The notes under the pieces are model-generated. The model was given only the letters and a program-made list of their open reading frames with translations, did not search any database and was not told where the DNA came from. A program made the translations under genes and the position numbers. From positions 32,272 to 96,271 of the forward strand of contig JAJRYK010000010.1 of assembly GCA_024275825.1 (NCBI GenBank): 64,000 nt of DNA, given 5' to 3'. Source of the DNA: Alphaproteobacteria bacterium. Its GTDB lineage: Bacteria > Pseudomonadota > Alphaproteobacteria > Micavibrionales > Micavibrionaceae. Below are positions 1 through 9,137 of the stretch, in pieces. The stretch's first letter is position 1. Each line of letters begins with the position of its first letter.

Positions 1-363
1 TGTATCGCCGGATTTATACAGCCCCTCCAGACGGGTGTTTTGCTCCGGCTGGATGCGGGTTTGAATCTCGAGGGTGAAGTGTTTATCATGCGGCGTCAGC
101 GTTAATCCCACGTCATCCGCCTCAAAATCTGTTGTTTCCTCTTTATTATATTTTACATAACGCAAATGCAAGGATTCGCCGTTGAGAAAGAGCGGGGGCA
201 GGTGAGCCGTATGGGAATGACTGTCTTTGACTTCTATCTCCAAAATAGAAGTCACAATCGTATAGCCCTCATGCAAATCGAAATTCAGGTCGATATGCTG
301 AATATCATAGGGGTAGGGGGTGTAGTCTTTGAGATAGATGGTTTTTGGTGTGTCTGTTTTCAT
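1..363 (-). CDS. pepN: Aminopeptidase N, N-terminal fragment (runs off the window)
   Basis: Reading the minus strand from the ATG at 363 gives 121 uninterrupted codons with no stop before base 1, so the gene continues outside the window. The protein begins MKTDTPKTIYLKDYTPYPYD and continues with IDLNFDLHEG, then FLNGESLHL and FTLEIQTRIQPEQNTRLEGL. This is the pattern of the N-terminal beta domain of gammaproteobacterial/alphaproteobacterial-type M1 aminopeptidase N (PepN), which trims N-terminal residues from peptides in the cytoplasm. The zinc-binding HExxH motif would lie further in, beyond the edge. The start is the ATG just before the divergent intergenic region; no other start is nearby. 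Confidence 0.85.
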   Translation of the reverse strand, partial: MKTDTPKTIYLKDYTPYPYDIQHIDLNFDLHEGYTIVTSILEIEVKDSHSHTAHLPPLFLNGESLHLRYVKYNKEETTDFEADDVGLTLTPHDKHFTLEIQTRIQPEQNTRLEGLYKSGDT

Positions 364-374
364 GGGTGGATTCT

Positions 375-404
375 AACCACAGATGAACACGGATGAACAT
401 AGAT
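375..404. repeat. Single arm of an ACCACAGATGAACAC-type intergenic repeat
   Basis: Just upstream of pepN lies AACCACAGATGAACACGGAT followed by GAACATAGAT, an internally repetitive string in which GATGAACA recurs with a period of about nine. It resembles in style the arms of the two palindromic repeats at 56111-56204 and 62040-62144, but no complementary arm is present here. It is probably a decayed half of such an element. Confidence 0.4.
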
Positions 405-429
405 ATGATTGGTGAGTGCGTTAAAACTG

Positions 430-458
430 TTGAAAAGCAAGGTTTTATATGTTATTTT
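430..458 (+). promoter_or_regulatory. Possible weak sigma-70 promoter for the small winged-helix gene
   Basis: TTGAAA at 430-435 is followed after 17 bases by TATTTT at 453-458, upstream of the gene starting at 529. The -35 is good, the -10 is poor, and the region is AT-rich, so chance is possible. Confidence 0.3.
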
Positions 459-528
459 TTTTGTATTATTTAAGGGAGGTAAATCCTCAGGTGTTTGAGT
501 AAGTAACGGAATTAAGGAGGCATTTTTT

Positions 529-750
529 GTGGATATTGATATTCATGAGTTTCACACTACTGTAGTTTTAGCGTTGTTTGTTGAGTTTAATGAAAGCGGA
601 CTGTCTCTTCCGGGAATCCAAGAAAAAATAGATTGGGAGATAGATGAAATACGTCCTGCGTTAGATTGGTTGGTGAGTAAGGGGTATGTGACTCAAATTG
701 AAGCCCCTGGCTTTTACGCGCTAACGCCTGATTACGTGGGCACTATTTAG
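529..750 (+). CDS. Small winged-helix-like protein, 73 aa
   Basis: A GTG start at 529 is preceded by a strong ribosome-binding site (AAGGAGG, 514-520), which supports translation of this short gene. The middle of the protein ([10 protein letters not shown], then [15 protein letters not shown]) reads as a helix-turn-helix with a following helix and a short wing (about residues 25-68). This is the layout of small winged-helix DNA-binding domains that recognise DNA or act as partner subunits. No specific family name is recognised. Its last eight bases overlap the end of obgE on the other strand. Function is inferred only from the fold pattern. Confidence 0.6.
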   Translation: MDIDIHEFHTTVVLALFVEFNESGLSLPGIQEKIDWEIDEIRPALDWLVSKGYVTQIEAPGFYALTPDYVGTI

Positions 751-1744
751 TGTTTTTATGCTTCTGAATCTTCTCCGCCAGCTTAAACAAGATCGGTCTG
801 GTGCCGTCGCCGGAGACGGCGGAGATTTTGTATACGGGCTTGCCCACAGCTTTTTCGAGGATCTGGCGTTGGTCTTCGGCTAGCTCTTCGCCTAGGGCAT
901 CTGCTTTGTTTAGGGCTATTATTTCTTCTTTTTTATCAAGGTCATATCCGTATTCTTTAAGCTCGTTTCTTATCACTCTATAGGCCTCCACAATATCGTC
1001 ATGCGTACAGTCTATGAGGTGGAGCAGGACATTTGTGCGCTCGACATGGCCGAGGAACTGATGCCCTAAACCAGTGCCCTCGTGTGCGCCCTCGATCAGG
1101 CCGGGAATGTCGGCCAGTACGAAATCGTAATCACCAATCTTAATTACCCCCAAATTCGGGTGCAGGGTGGTGAAGGGATAGTCGGCGATTTTGGGTTTGG
1201 CGTTGGAGCAGGCGGCCAGAAAGGTTGATTTTCCGGCATTGGGCAGGCCCACAAGCCCCGCATCAGCGATCAGTTTCAGGCGTAGCCACACCGTGGCCTC
1301 TTGCCCCGGCCAGCCGGAGGTGGATTTGCGGGGGGCTTGATTGGTGGAGCTTTTGTAATGCGCGTTGCCAAAGCCGCCGTCGCCGCCCTTGAGGAAGGTG
1401 TAGCGTTCACCCTCTTTGGTGAAGTCGGCCAGAAGGGTCTCGCCATCCTCGTCTAACACTTGTGTGCCGACAGGGATTTTGACGATGCAATCCTTACCGC
1501 CAGCGCCGCTGCGGTTTTTGCCTTGGCCGCCCTTGCCGCTATCGGCCTTGAAACGTTGCTGAAAGCGGAAATCGATGAGGGTGTTGAGATTATTGACGAC
1601 TTCAAAAATCAAATCGCCGCCTTTGCCGCCGTTGCCGCCGTTGGGGCCGCCAAATTCGAGGTTTTTTTCGCGATGAAAGCTAACGCAACCAGAGCCGCCA
1701 GAGCCGCTCATCAGGTTAATCTTTGTTTCATCGAGGAATTGCAT
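743..1744 (-). CDS. obgE: GTPase Obg/CgtA
   Basis: This is the essential ribosome-associated GTPase that takes part in 50S assembly and stress signalling. The glycine-rich Obg fold is at the N-terminus ([16 protein letters not shown] and repeated GGxGG runs), followed by the G domain with GLPNAGKST (G1), DIPGLIEGA (G3) and NKAD (G4). The C-terminus is short, as in forms lacking a long acidic tail. A GTG codon lies directly before the chosen ATG at 1744; the ATG gives MQFLDETK, which matches family starts. It follows rplU-rpmA, a very conserved arrangement, but a strong hairpin terminator separates it from rpmA, so it may depend on readthrough or its own promoter. Confidence 0.97.
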   Translation of the reverse strand: MQFLDETKINLMSGSGGSGCVSFHREKNLEFGGPNGGNGGKGGDLIFEVVNNLNTLIDFRFQQRFKADSGKGGQGKNRSGAGGKDCIVKIPVGTQVLDEDGETLLADFTKEGERYTFLKGGDGGFGNAHYKSSTNQAPRKSTSGWPGQEATVWLRLKLIADAGLVGLPNAGKSTFLAACSNAKPKIADYPFTTLHPNLGVIKIGDYDFVLADIPGLIEGAHEGTGLGHQFLGHVERTNVLLHLIDCTHDDIVEAYRVIRNELKEYGYDLDKKEEIIALNKADALGEELAEDQRQILEKAVGKPVYKISAVSGDGTRPILFKLAEKIQKHKNTK

Positions 1745-1783
1745 CACATTATCCGTAGGTTGTCGTTCGTGTATTTGGGTATG

Positions 1784-1811
1784 AAAAAGGGGAAAGGCTA
1801 ACCTTTCCCCT
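1784..1811 (-). terminator. Intrinsic terminator after rpmA
   Basis: A perfect 10-bp stem (AGGGGAAAGG at 1788-1797, CCTTTCCCCT at 1802-1811) encloses a four-base loop. On the minus strand it is followed by a run of Ts (1788 down to 1784). It sits between the end of rpmA and the start of obgE and has the form of a rho-independent terminator for the rplU-rpmA transcript. Confidence 0.85.
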
Positions 1812-1834
1812 GATCAAATCTTTATTTGTGGCGA

Positions 1835-2116
1835 TTACTCAGCCGCTTGCGCCTGTGCGTCATTGGCAGGCATGATGTTTACGAAGGGCTTGTCACCTGA
1901 GCCCTTTGTGAACATGACTTGTCCATCAACAAGGGCGTAGATTGTGTGGTCTTTGCCCAGACCAACATTCTTGCCGGGGCTGTATTTTGTGCCGCGCTGA
2001 CGCACGATGATGTTGCCGGCCAGAACCTGCTCGCCACCAAATTTCTTAACGCCAAGACGACGACCAGCGGAATCGCGGCCGTTTCTGGAGCTACCACCTG
2101 CTTTTTTATGTGCCAT
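1835..2116 (-). CDS. rpmA: 50S ribosomal protein L27
   Basis: This is a component of the large ribosomal subunit whose N-terminus reaches the peptidyl-transferase centre. The start [16 protein letters not shown] and the following [10 protein letters not shown] and [10 protein letters not shown] are diagnostic of L27. At 93 residues it is near the usual length, with a short Ala/Gln-rich end. No N-terminal extension needing proteolytic removal is present. It lies 42 bases downstream of rplU, the normal pairing. Confidence 0.98.
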   Translation of the reverse strand: MAHKKAGGSSRNGRDSAGRRLGVKKFGGEQVLAGNIIVRQRGTKYSPGKNVGLGKDHTIYALVDGQVMFTKGSGDKPFVNIMPANDAQAQAAE

Positions 2117-2158
2117 TATTTATCTCCTAAATATGTGTTGTGTCTAACGTAAGCGACC

Positions 2159-2473
2159 TTAGGCTGCTTTGATGTCTGTAATTTGTATAACTGTCAGAGG
2201 CTGTCTATGCCCCTTTGTGCGGCGATAGTTCTGACGGCGCTTTTTCTTGAAAATCACAATCTTCGGTGCGCGCTTTTGCATCAGCACTTTCGCTTTAACT
2301 TCTGCGCCCTTAACCAACGGCAGGCCTGCCGTTGAGGTTTTTCCGTCATTAATGAAGAGAACTTCGTTTAAAGCAATGCTGTCGCCTTCTTTAGCGTCGA
2401 GCTTTTCAACTTCGATTTTATCGTCCTTTTGGACTTTGTACTGTTTTCCGCCTGTGCGTATAATCGCAAACAT
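2159..2473 (-). CDS. rplU: 50S ribosomal protein L21
   Basis: This large-subunit protein binds 23S rRNA. The start [14 protein letters not shown] and the C-terminal [15 protein letters not shown] motif identify L21, and 104 residues is the normal length. A good ribosome-binding site (GAGGA) precedes the ATG. The gene is first in the rplU-rpmA transcript and has a near-consensus promoter immediately upstream. Confidence 0.98.
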   Translation of the reverse strand: MFAIIRTGGKQYKVQKDDKIEVEKLDAKEGDSIALNEVLFINDGKTSTAGLPLVKGAEVKAKVLMQKRAPKIVIFKKKRRQNYRRTKGHRQPLTVIQITDIKAA

Positions 2474-2502
2474 TTTTAATTCCTCGTGTTTATGGAGCCG
2501 GC

Positions 2503-2531
2503 AATATATGAGGCATTGGCGATTTTGTCAA
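2503..2531 (-). promoter_or_regulatory. Strong sigma-70-type promoter for rplU-rpmA
   Basis: On the minus strand, TTGACA (2531-2526) and TATATT (2508-2503) are separated by exactly 17 bases, about 30 bases before the rplU ATG. This is a consensus -35 with a good -10. Confidence 0.8.
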
Positions 2532-2537
2532 TAAAAA

Positions 2538-3344
2538 TCAGAACCTAAATATTACAAGACTAATCGCCATCAGCGCCATGCCCAAAACCAGGCCATATAC
2601 GGTCTCGTGCCCCTTGGCGTAATGTTTGGCTGCGGGGATGAGCTCATCGAGCGACAAAAACACCATAACCCCAGCGATTAGGCCGAATACAGCGCCAAAG
2701 ACGGGTTCGGAGAGGAAGGGGCGGAGGATGCCGTATCCGATAGCTGCGCCGATGGGTTCGGCAAGACCAGAGAGGAGGCACGCACCGATGGCTAAAGGTT
2801 TGTTTTTTGTAGCAAAATAGACGGGGATGGCGATGGAGACGCCTTCTGGGATGTTGTGCACCGTGATGGCGAGCGCTAAGGATATACCTACGCCCGGGTC
2901 TTCGAGCATAGCGAAGAAGGTTGCTAGCCCTTCTGGGAAATTGTGTGCGGTGATGGCGATGCAGGTGAGTAGGCCGACATGGCGGATATAGGCTTTGCTG
3001 TGGCCGCTGGCGATTGTTTCATCAAGGGATAAGCGTTCATGGGGGTTGGGGAAGACGCGGTCGATGATCATGATGATGAAAACGCCCGCCAAGAACCAGA
3101 ATGTGCTATAGGCAAAACCAAGGTCATCACCATATTAATGGGCAAAGGCGATGGTGGATTTTGCAAGAATTTCCACCAAAGACACGTAAACCATGGCGCC
3201 AGCCGCAAAAGCTAGGCCGAAGGCGAGCAGGCGCGGGCTGGGGGATTTGCTCGTGAGGACAATGAGACCGCCAAGCACTGTAGCCAAACCGGCGCCGGTG
3301 GTCACAAGAAAGGCGAGAATAAGTGTTTCTGTTGCGATATCCAT
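2538..3344 (-). pseudogene. zupT: ZIP-family zinc/metal transporter with an internal TAA
   Basis: The reading frame from the ATG at 3344 encodes a ZupT-like ZIP permease, which imports Zn2+ and other divalent metals. It has eight hydrophobic segments and both diagnostic metal-site motifs, HNFPEG and HNIPEG. Codon 70 (3137-3135) is TAA, but the same frame continues as YGDDLGFAYSTFWFLAGVF to a normal stop at 2538, with no indel, so the total is 269 codons as expected for the family. The downstream half has no convincing start of its own (only a TTG inside the conserved helix). Either the gene is newly inactivated, the stop is suppressed, or it is a base-call error. A TTG at 3383 is an alternative start. 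Confidence 0.8.
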
Positions 3345-3467
3345 GATGGAAGCAGTGTTATCTTTTAATACATCTTGCAGCAACAGTTTTTGATTGAAAC
3401 TTTGTGAAAGTGATTTACTCTAAGGCTCTGTTTTATATTCTGAATTTTTCTCGAAAGATCTTTATAG

Positions 3468-4883
3468 ATGCTTCGCCTTATTTTAAGCGCTTTGTTTGTT
3501 AGCCTTATTGCCATTGACCCAGCTCTGGCCGCACCGCGTGGCGAGGCGGACGATATTATCCATGCGGGTATGCATTGGGGCGGTATTCTCTGTGTTGTGA
3601 TTTTTGTACTGTCGTATGTAGCGGTGCTGTCTGAGGAATATACGCATTTGCGCAAATCAAAGCCGGTCATGCTTGGTGCCGGTCTAATTTGGATCGTCAT
3701 CGGGGTTATAGCGCCTGACTTTGGGGTGAGTCATGAAGCGCTGAGAGTGGCGATTTTCCATGGCCTTGAAGAGTATGGAAGCCTGTTACTCTTTTTGCTC
3801 GCCGCGATGACCTATATTAGCGCGCTTGAGAACAGGAAGGTGTTCGCTGTGCTGCGCGCAAAGATGGTGCAAGCTGGCCTGACGCTGAGACAACTTTTTT
3901 GGGCGACAGGTATTCTGGCGTTTATGCTCTCACCGATTGCAGATAATTTGACAACAGCCCTTGTTCTGGGCGCTGTGGTTATTGCGGTTGGAGGGCGTAA
4001 CGCGAAATTTGTTGGTATTTCCTGCGTGAATATCGTTAGCGCGGCGAACGCCGGCGGCGCATTCAGCCCGTTTGGCGACATCACAACGTTGATGGTTTGG
4101 CAGGCGCAAAAGCTTGAGTTTTTCGAGTTCTTTGCCTTGTTCTTACCGTCGGTCGTGTGTTTCGTTGTGCCGGCCTTGATCATGAGCTTTTTCGTGTCGC
4201 AAGATAAGCCAGAGCCTATTAAAGAGGATATAAAGCTCAAAAAGGGAGCAAAGGTCATTATTGGCCTTGGGCTTTTGACAATTGCGATGGCCGTTGGGTT
4301 TGAGCAAATGTTGGGCCTTCCGCCTTTTGTCGGGATGATGACTGGCTTATCGTTACTGATGTTATTTTCCTGGTTTATACGTCACTCTGGTGTTGAGAAG
4401 GATAAAGAGTTCGATATTCTCGATAACGTGGCCGCGGCGGAGTGGGATACGTTGCTGTTTTTCTTTGGTGTAATCTTTAGTGTTGGTGGACTTGGTTTCT
4501 TGGGGTATTTAGAGGCTATGTCGATGACTTTCTATGAGGGTTGGGGCGCGAGTATGACGAATATTCTATTGGGCTTTGTCTCAGCGATTATCGACAATAT
4601 CCCGGTGATGTTTGCGGTATTGACGATGGATCCGCAAATGGATCATTTCCAGTGGCTATTGGTGACGCTGACGGTTGGTGTTGGTGGCTCAATGCTCTCG
4701 ATTGGCTCGGCGGCGGGTGTTGCCTTGATGGGAAGCGCACGTGGACAGTATACATTCTTCGGTCACCTGAAATGGACGCCGGTTATCTTGCTGGGCTACG
4801 CCGCGGCGGTGGCGGCGCATTTCTGGCTCAATGCCGATTTAATCGGTGTCATGAGCGGGGCAGGCGAAGTGAGTGCTCACTAG
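3468..4883 (+). CDS. nhaD: NhaD-type Na+/H+ antiporter
   Basis: This inner-membrane secondary transporter exchanges cytoplasmic Na+ (or Li+) for H+ and so helps pH and salt homeostasis. A hydrophobic N-terminal segment ending PALAAP looks like a cleavable or first-membrane segment and is followed by about a dozen hydrophobic stretches. Conserved parts of the ion-transporter superfamily include LSPIADNLTTALVLG, GGAFSPFGDITTLMVW and IDNIPVMFAV. The 471-residue length fits NhaD. It is transcribed away from the zupT remnant and converges on the methyltransferase at 4900. Confidence 0.88.
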   Translation: MLRLILSALFVSLIAIDPALAAPRGEADDIIHAGMHWGGILCVVIFVLSYVAVLSEEYTHLRKSKPVMLGAGLIWIVIGVIAPDFGVSHEALRVAIFHGLEEYGSLLLFLLAAMTYISALENRKVFAVLRAKMVQAGLTLRQLFWATGILAFMLSPIADNLTTALVLGAVVIAVGGRNAKFVGISCVNIVSAANAGGAFSPFGDITTLMVWQAQKLEFFEFFALFLPSVVCFVVPALIMSFFVSQDKPEPIKEDIKLKKGAKVIIGLGLLTIAMAVGFEQMLGLPPFVGMMTGLSLLMLFSWFIRHSGVEKDKEFDILDNVAAAEWDTLLFFFGVIFSVGGLGFLGYLEAMSMTFYEGWGASMTNILLGFVSAIIDNIPVMFAVLTMDPQMDHFQWLLVTLTVGVGGSMLSIGSAAGVALMGSARGQYTFFGHLKWTPVILLGYAAAVAAHFWLNADLIGVMSGAGEVSAH

Positions 4884-4899
4884 CCAGCGCTAATGTTTT

Positions 4900-5733
4900 C
4901 TATTTCTGAATGACTAACGCTAAGGTTGTTGCGCTTGTGCCTTGCTTCGTTGGCCATGGCAGGTTTCCTAAGGGAAGGACCTCGATATCGTTGCCTTCGC
5001 GCTTTATGCGATCTAAGGCCTTAAATGGCCCATTGATGACGATGTTGTCTGGATAGAGTGGCTTAGCGTCAGGAAAGAAGTCATGCAGCAGAATAACCCC
5101 GTTTTTATTTAACAAAGGCAATGCGGTGCTTATTTCTTGATATACGGCGTGAGCTGCATGGTCGCCATCAAGAAAAATAAAATCATAACGATCTGTTGTT
5201 TTCTCCATGAGATCCATGCAAGGGCCTACGTGAAAGTTGATGTATTGTGAGCATTCAAGGTCTTTGGCAAAGGCTTCTGGTGGCTTAGGAAGCCCTATAT
5301 TCTTCCAAGATCCTGTATCAGGGTGATTGACGTCGATGATATCGGCGCTTGTTACGATGCCGTTGTTATCTAGTTGTTTTAAAGCGCGGGCGATGTGGAG
5401 GGTTGAGGCTCCGATATGTGTTCCGATTTCCAAAACTTTTTTCGGGTTTAAGGCCATCGTTAGATAGTAAAGGGCGCGTCTGTCGCCAGGGTTTACGCCG
5501 CCCAAATTGTCTTCATCACCATAGGCTTTCACAATCATCTCGTGATCTTGTGCCCAGGCTTTACCTATTTTCTCATCCTGGTAAATGTCAGAAAGAGATA
5601 GCGTGCCAGAAGAGCATAAGTTTGTGGGATTAAAGTCTTTTTGAGGCATTGTTACAAACCGTGCCCAATCTCTAATCTGTATAGCTTTACGAATAGCGGG
5701 TTCGGGAAGGATTGCTTTGACAGTTTCTTTCAT
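4900..5733 (-). CDS. Class I SAM-dependent methyltransferase (Methyltransf_24-like)
   Basis: The central part shows VLEIGTHIGASTLHIARAL, the SAM-binding motif I of a Rossmann methyltransferase, then YDFIFLDGDHAAHAVYQEI, the motif typical of the Methyltransf_24/CmcI-like group, and LLHDFFPD near the C-terminus. The acceptor cannot be told from sequence. Its position at the edge of the nonulosonic acid region suggests a glycan or small-molecule O-methyltransferase, but this is inference. The N-terminal 60 residues are not family-typical. Confidence 0.75.
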   Translation of the reverse strand: MKETVKAILPEPAIRKAIQIRDWARFVTMPQKDFNPTNLCSSGTLSLSDIYQDEKIGKAWAQDHEMIVKAYGDEDNLGGVNPGDRRALYYLTMALNPKKVLEIGTHIGASTLHIARALKQLDNNGIVTSADIIDVNHPDTGSWKNIGLPKPPEAFAKDLECSQYINFHVGPCMDLMEKTTDRYDFIFLDGDHAAHAVYQEISTALPLLNKNGVILLHDFFPDAKPLYPDNIVINGPFKALDRIKREGNDIEVLPLGNLPWPTKQGTSATTLALVIQK

Positions 5734-5823
5734 AAGAAGCCTCTTGGTTTTTAATTGATTGCGACGTTATATCTTAATGTGTTTTCCGTTATTATGAGGA
5801 CAAAAGTCAACAGAGCTTGAATA

Positions 5824-6549
5824 TTATTTGTGATTATTTGGTTGAAAATGCCCATCTTCTCCCAAATGAATTCCACATTCTGTTTTACCTTCTTCTGACC
5901 ATCGACCGCTTCTGGGGTTGTTTAGATCTTTTGGAACAGAAGTGCAAGGCATGCAGCCTATTGATAAATAGCCGTGTTCGAGTAATGGATGTTCGGGGAT
6001 TTTGTGCTTTTTAAATGTTTCTTGAATGTTCCGCCTTGTCCAGGTGGCAAGCGGGTTGATTTTTATGCGCCCATCAAGGGCCTCTATCAGCGGCATATCT
6101 GTTCGTGTGCCGGCTTGGTAGCGTTTACGTCCGGTAATCCAGGCATCAAAGCTCTTTAATGCTCGCGCCAGAGGTTGAACTTTGCGAATGTAACAACATG
6201 CATTTGTGTTGCTTTTCCACAGATTACTGTTGGGATCCGAGCGTGATGTGTCTACGTAATCGGGATAATATGTGCGCACATCTTTTAAGGAAAAGTGTTT
6301 GATGAGAGTGTCTCTGTATTCCAGCGTTTCGGGGAAAAGCTTTTGTGTGTCTATGAAAATAACGGGAAGACTTGGATCAATGCGTGAAACCATATGTAGT
6401 AAAATCGCAGCCTCAGCGCCAAAAGAGGAGACGAGACAGATACGATCAGGGAAAACCTCTTTGATCATGGCGGAGAGCAGCTCTTCACCGCTTTTATTGC
6501 CGTGATGTTCTAAAAGATCTTGAGCTGTCTGATATGAATTTATGGACAT
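5824..6549 (-). CDS. cysH: Phosphoadenylyl/adenylyl-sulfate reductase (assimilatory)
   Basis: This enzyme reduces activated sulfate (APS or PAPS) to sulfite in assimilatory sulfur metabolism. SSFGAEAAILLHM is the PP-loop nucleotide-binding motif, VIFIDTQKLFPET follows, and ECGIH near the C-terminus is the catalytic cysteine motif. Two further cysteine pairs (NACCYIRK and IGCMPC) are the iron-sulfur ligands of the APS-reductase type, so APS rather than PAPS is the likelier substrate. It is alone, without cysDN or cysIJ neighbours, and is divergent from pseB. Confidence 0.92.
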   Translation of the reverse strand: MSINSYQTAQDLLEHHGNKSGEELLSAMIKEVFPDRICLVSSFGAEAAILLHMVSRIDPSLPVIFIDTQKLFPETLEYRDTLIKHFSLKDVRTYYPDYVDTSRSDPNSNLWKSNTNACCYIRKVQPLARALKSFDAWITGRKRYQAGTRTDMPLIEALDGRIKINPLATWTRRNIQETFKKHKIPEHPLLEHGYLSIGCMPCTSVPKDLNNPRSGRWSEEGKTECGIHLGEDGHFQPNNHK

Positions 6550-6636
6550 TGCTTGCGTGTTTGTTTTTAATAGAGTGCATCAGTATAAGCGCCGCTGGCC
6601 TTGCTAACCAGTATAAAATAAGTTACATCGAAATGA

Positions 6637-7695
<1,059 letters not shown>

Positions 7696-7700
7696 AAATA

Positions 7701-7729
7701 TTGACATATAGCAAGTAGCGGTGTATAGA
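7701..7729 (+). promoter_or_regulatory. Consensus-like sigma-70 promoter downstream of pseB
   Basis: TTGACA (7701-7706) and TATAGA (7724-7729) are 17 bases apart, only five bases after the pseB stop and 36 bases before the ATG at 7765. It should drive the uncharacterised gene and pseC-neuB behind it. Confidence 0.75.
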
Positions 7730-7764
7730 CTCTCCTGATATCAATAAATTATGAGGAATAGAGT

Positions 7765-9066
7765 ATGGCTGTCGTTCGCAAAAATCCTGAAACTGGTCAA
7801 ATTGAAACCTGTACGCATATAATGTCGGGCAAGCCGATGGATGTACCGTTTGATCATTCATACAGTGTTCCGGTTAGTGCAGAGCGTCAAGCCTTTGTGA
7901 CGGCGGCGTTAGCCAAGCACTATCCAGATAAAGACGTTTCTGTGAAAGGGCAGCCTTGGGACTATAGCCTTACAGACAATCCAGCTGTTCATGAAGAGAC
8001 AATGGCTGGTCATTACCGCACAGAGATTGAGGGTGTTGGCGAGGTCGTTGTTTGTGTCAATATCCATGATGTGGAAGAGGCAATCGCGCTTGGTGGAGAA
8101 GTGTTTGATGCGTTTAATGAGCAAGACGTACAAACGCAAGGCGCTGTGAAGTTACCGGAAGGCCAGTGGTCTTTTGAAAAAGATGGCGTTTTTATCCATT
8201 TGCAGGCGTTCTCTGAAAACACAGTATCTTTAGCGCAATCTAATATGATCGCTCGGGGAGAAGAGCTTGGCCGTATGGTCGGGCGCATGCATGTTGCGGC
8301 TTTGGCTCTGCCAGAGGATACGCAGGAACGCTTGAAAGTGTTTAGCGATGATACGACATACCAATTGTGGACAGCAGGCTTTGTTGTGGGGAATAAGGGC
8401 GATAGCAACACAATGATAGATCTGGCGGGGCTTGTTTCTAAAAAGGCTGAAGGGCGCGGCAAGGATCCAGTAAAAGCGACAAATGATTTATATGATGCTG
8501 TTGAGTCTGTTATTCAAAAGAATAGTGATCGTATTTTGACGGTTATTAATGACTCTCCTCGCGTTGCAACATCATTCAATGTGATTGAGAAGATGGTTTT
8601 GGTGGGTAAGGGGGGTGCATTAACATTCGCTTCTTGCGACACGCCAAGTCGTGGTTTTGTTGGCATGTTAACACCGCATATGACGTATGATGCAGGCGTT
8701 GCGCTTTATCGGATTGTGATGAATGAAGCGCTTTACGGTGATGCGACTGATATTTATCCGTTGGCGCAAAAGGAAATAGAATCTTTTGTCCGCGGCTATA
8801 ACGAAGAAACAGGATGTAACGTTACAATCCAGGAGGCGTTGGAAGCCGCAGAGCTTGCCAATGCGCTTGATACAACGATCAGTCTGGGGTTCGCAGCTTT
8901 GACTTCTAAAGACAATGCGGCCACCAGAGCGGATCTGGCTGAACATATTATCACGATGAAAATGCCACATGCTGAGCGTGTTCATGGTTTTGTGGAGTAT
9001 TATGGTGCGCACCCACGTCTCGATCCTGATGCGGTACATGGTTATGGTGATCGAGAGCCCGAGTAG
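7765..9066 (+). CDS. Uncharacterised 433-aa protein between pseB and pseC; faint APH-like phosphotransferase fold
   Basis: No family is recognised with certainty. The ATG at 7765 follows GAGGAA at a usual distance, and the gene has its own strong promoter. About residues 145-195 (GVFIHLQAF, then EELGRMVGRMHVAALALPED) look like the hinge and GRxLARLH helix of aminoglycoside/choline phosphotransferases. About residues 270-295 (FNVIEKMVLVGKGGALTFASCD) occupy the place of the catalytic HGDxxxxNxLxxxG...DFxD segment, but the catalytic HGD and DFD residues are not there. If the fold is right, this would be a non-catalytic or re-purposed kinase-like protein. No signal peptide or membrane helix is seen, so it is probably cytoplasmic. 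Position implies a role in nonulosonic acid or glycan synthesis. Confidence 0.5.
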   Translation: MAVVRKNPETGQIETCTHIMSGKPMDVPFDHSYSVPVSAERQAFVTAALAKHYPDKDVSVKGQPWDYSLTDNPAVHEETMAGHYRTEIEGVGEVVVCVNIHDVEEAIALGGEVFDAFNEQDVQTQGAVKLPEGQWSFEKDGVFIHLQAFSENTVSLAQSNMIARGEELGRMVGRMHVAALALPEDTQERLKVFSDDTTYQLWTAGFVVGNKGDSNTMIDLAGLVSKKAEGRGKDPVKATNDLYDAVESVIQKNSDRILTVINDSPRVATSFNVIEKMVLVGKGGALTFASCDTPSRGFVGMLTPHMTYDAGVALYRIVMNEALYGDATDIYPLAQKEIESFVRGYNEETGCNVTIQEALEAAELANALDTTISLGFAALTSKDNAATRADLAEHIITMKMPHAERVHGFVEYYGAHPRLDPDAVHGYGDREPE

Positions 9067-9102
9067 CATGCAGAATAACTTTTCCCGCTATCATAAAGAT
9101 TC

Positions 9103-9130
9103 TTGCACTTTTGTGATGCCCTGATACAAA
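9103..9130 (+). promoter_or_regulatory. Possible promoter giving a near-leaderless pseC transcript
   Basis: TTGCAC (9103-9108) and TACAAA (9125-9130) are 16 bases apart, ending only seven bases before the pseC ATG, where no Shine-Dalgarno sequence is visible. Weak on its own. Confidence 0.3.
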
Positions 9131-9137
9131 TAGCGGC

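Noticed and set aside
1460..1801. Alanine-rich open frame on the plus strand inside obgE
   Set aside because: It is antisense to the glycine-rich Obg domain, whose GGC/GGT codons give Ala-rich shadows; no start signal.
2538..3092. Downstream half of zupT as an independent gene
   Set aside because: Its only start is a TTG inside a conserved membrane helix without a ribosome-binding site; in-frame continuity with the upstream half shows one interrupted gene.
6600..6625. TATAAAAT as a pseB promoter
   Set aside because: A good -10-like string, but no -35 at an acceptable distance could be assigned.
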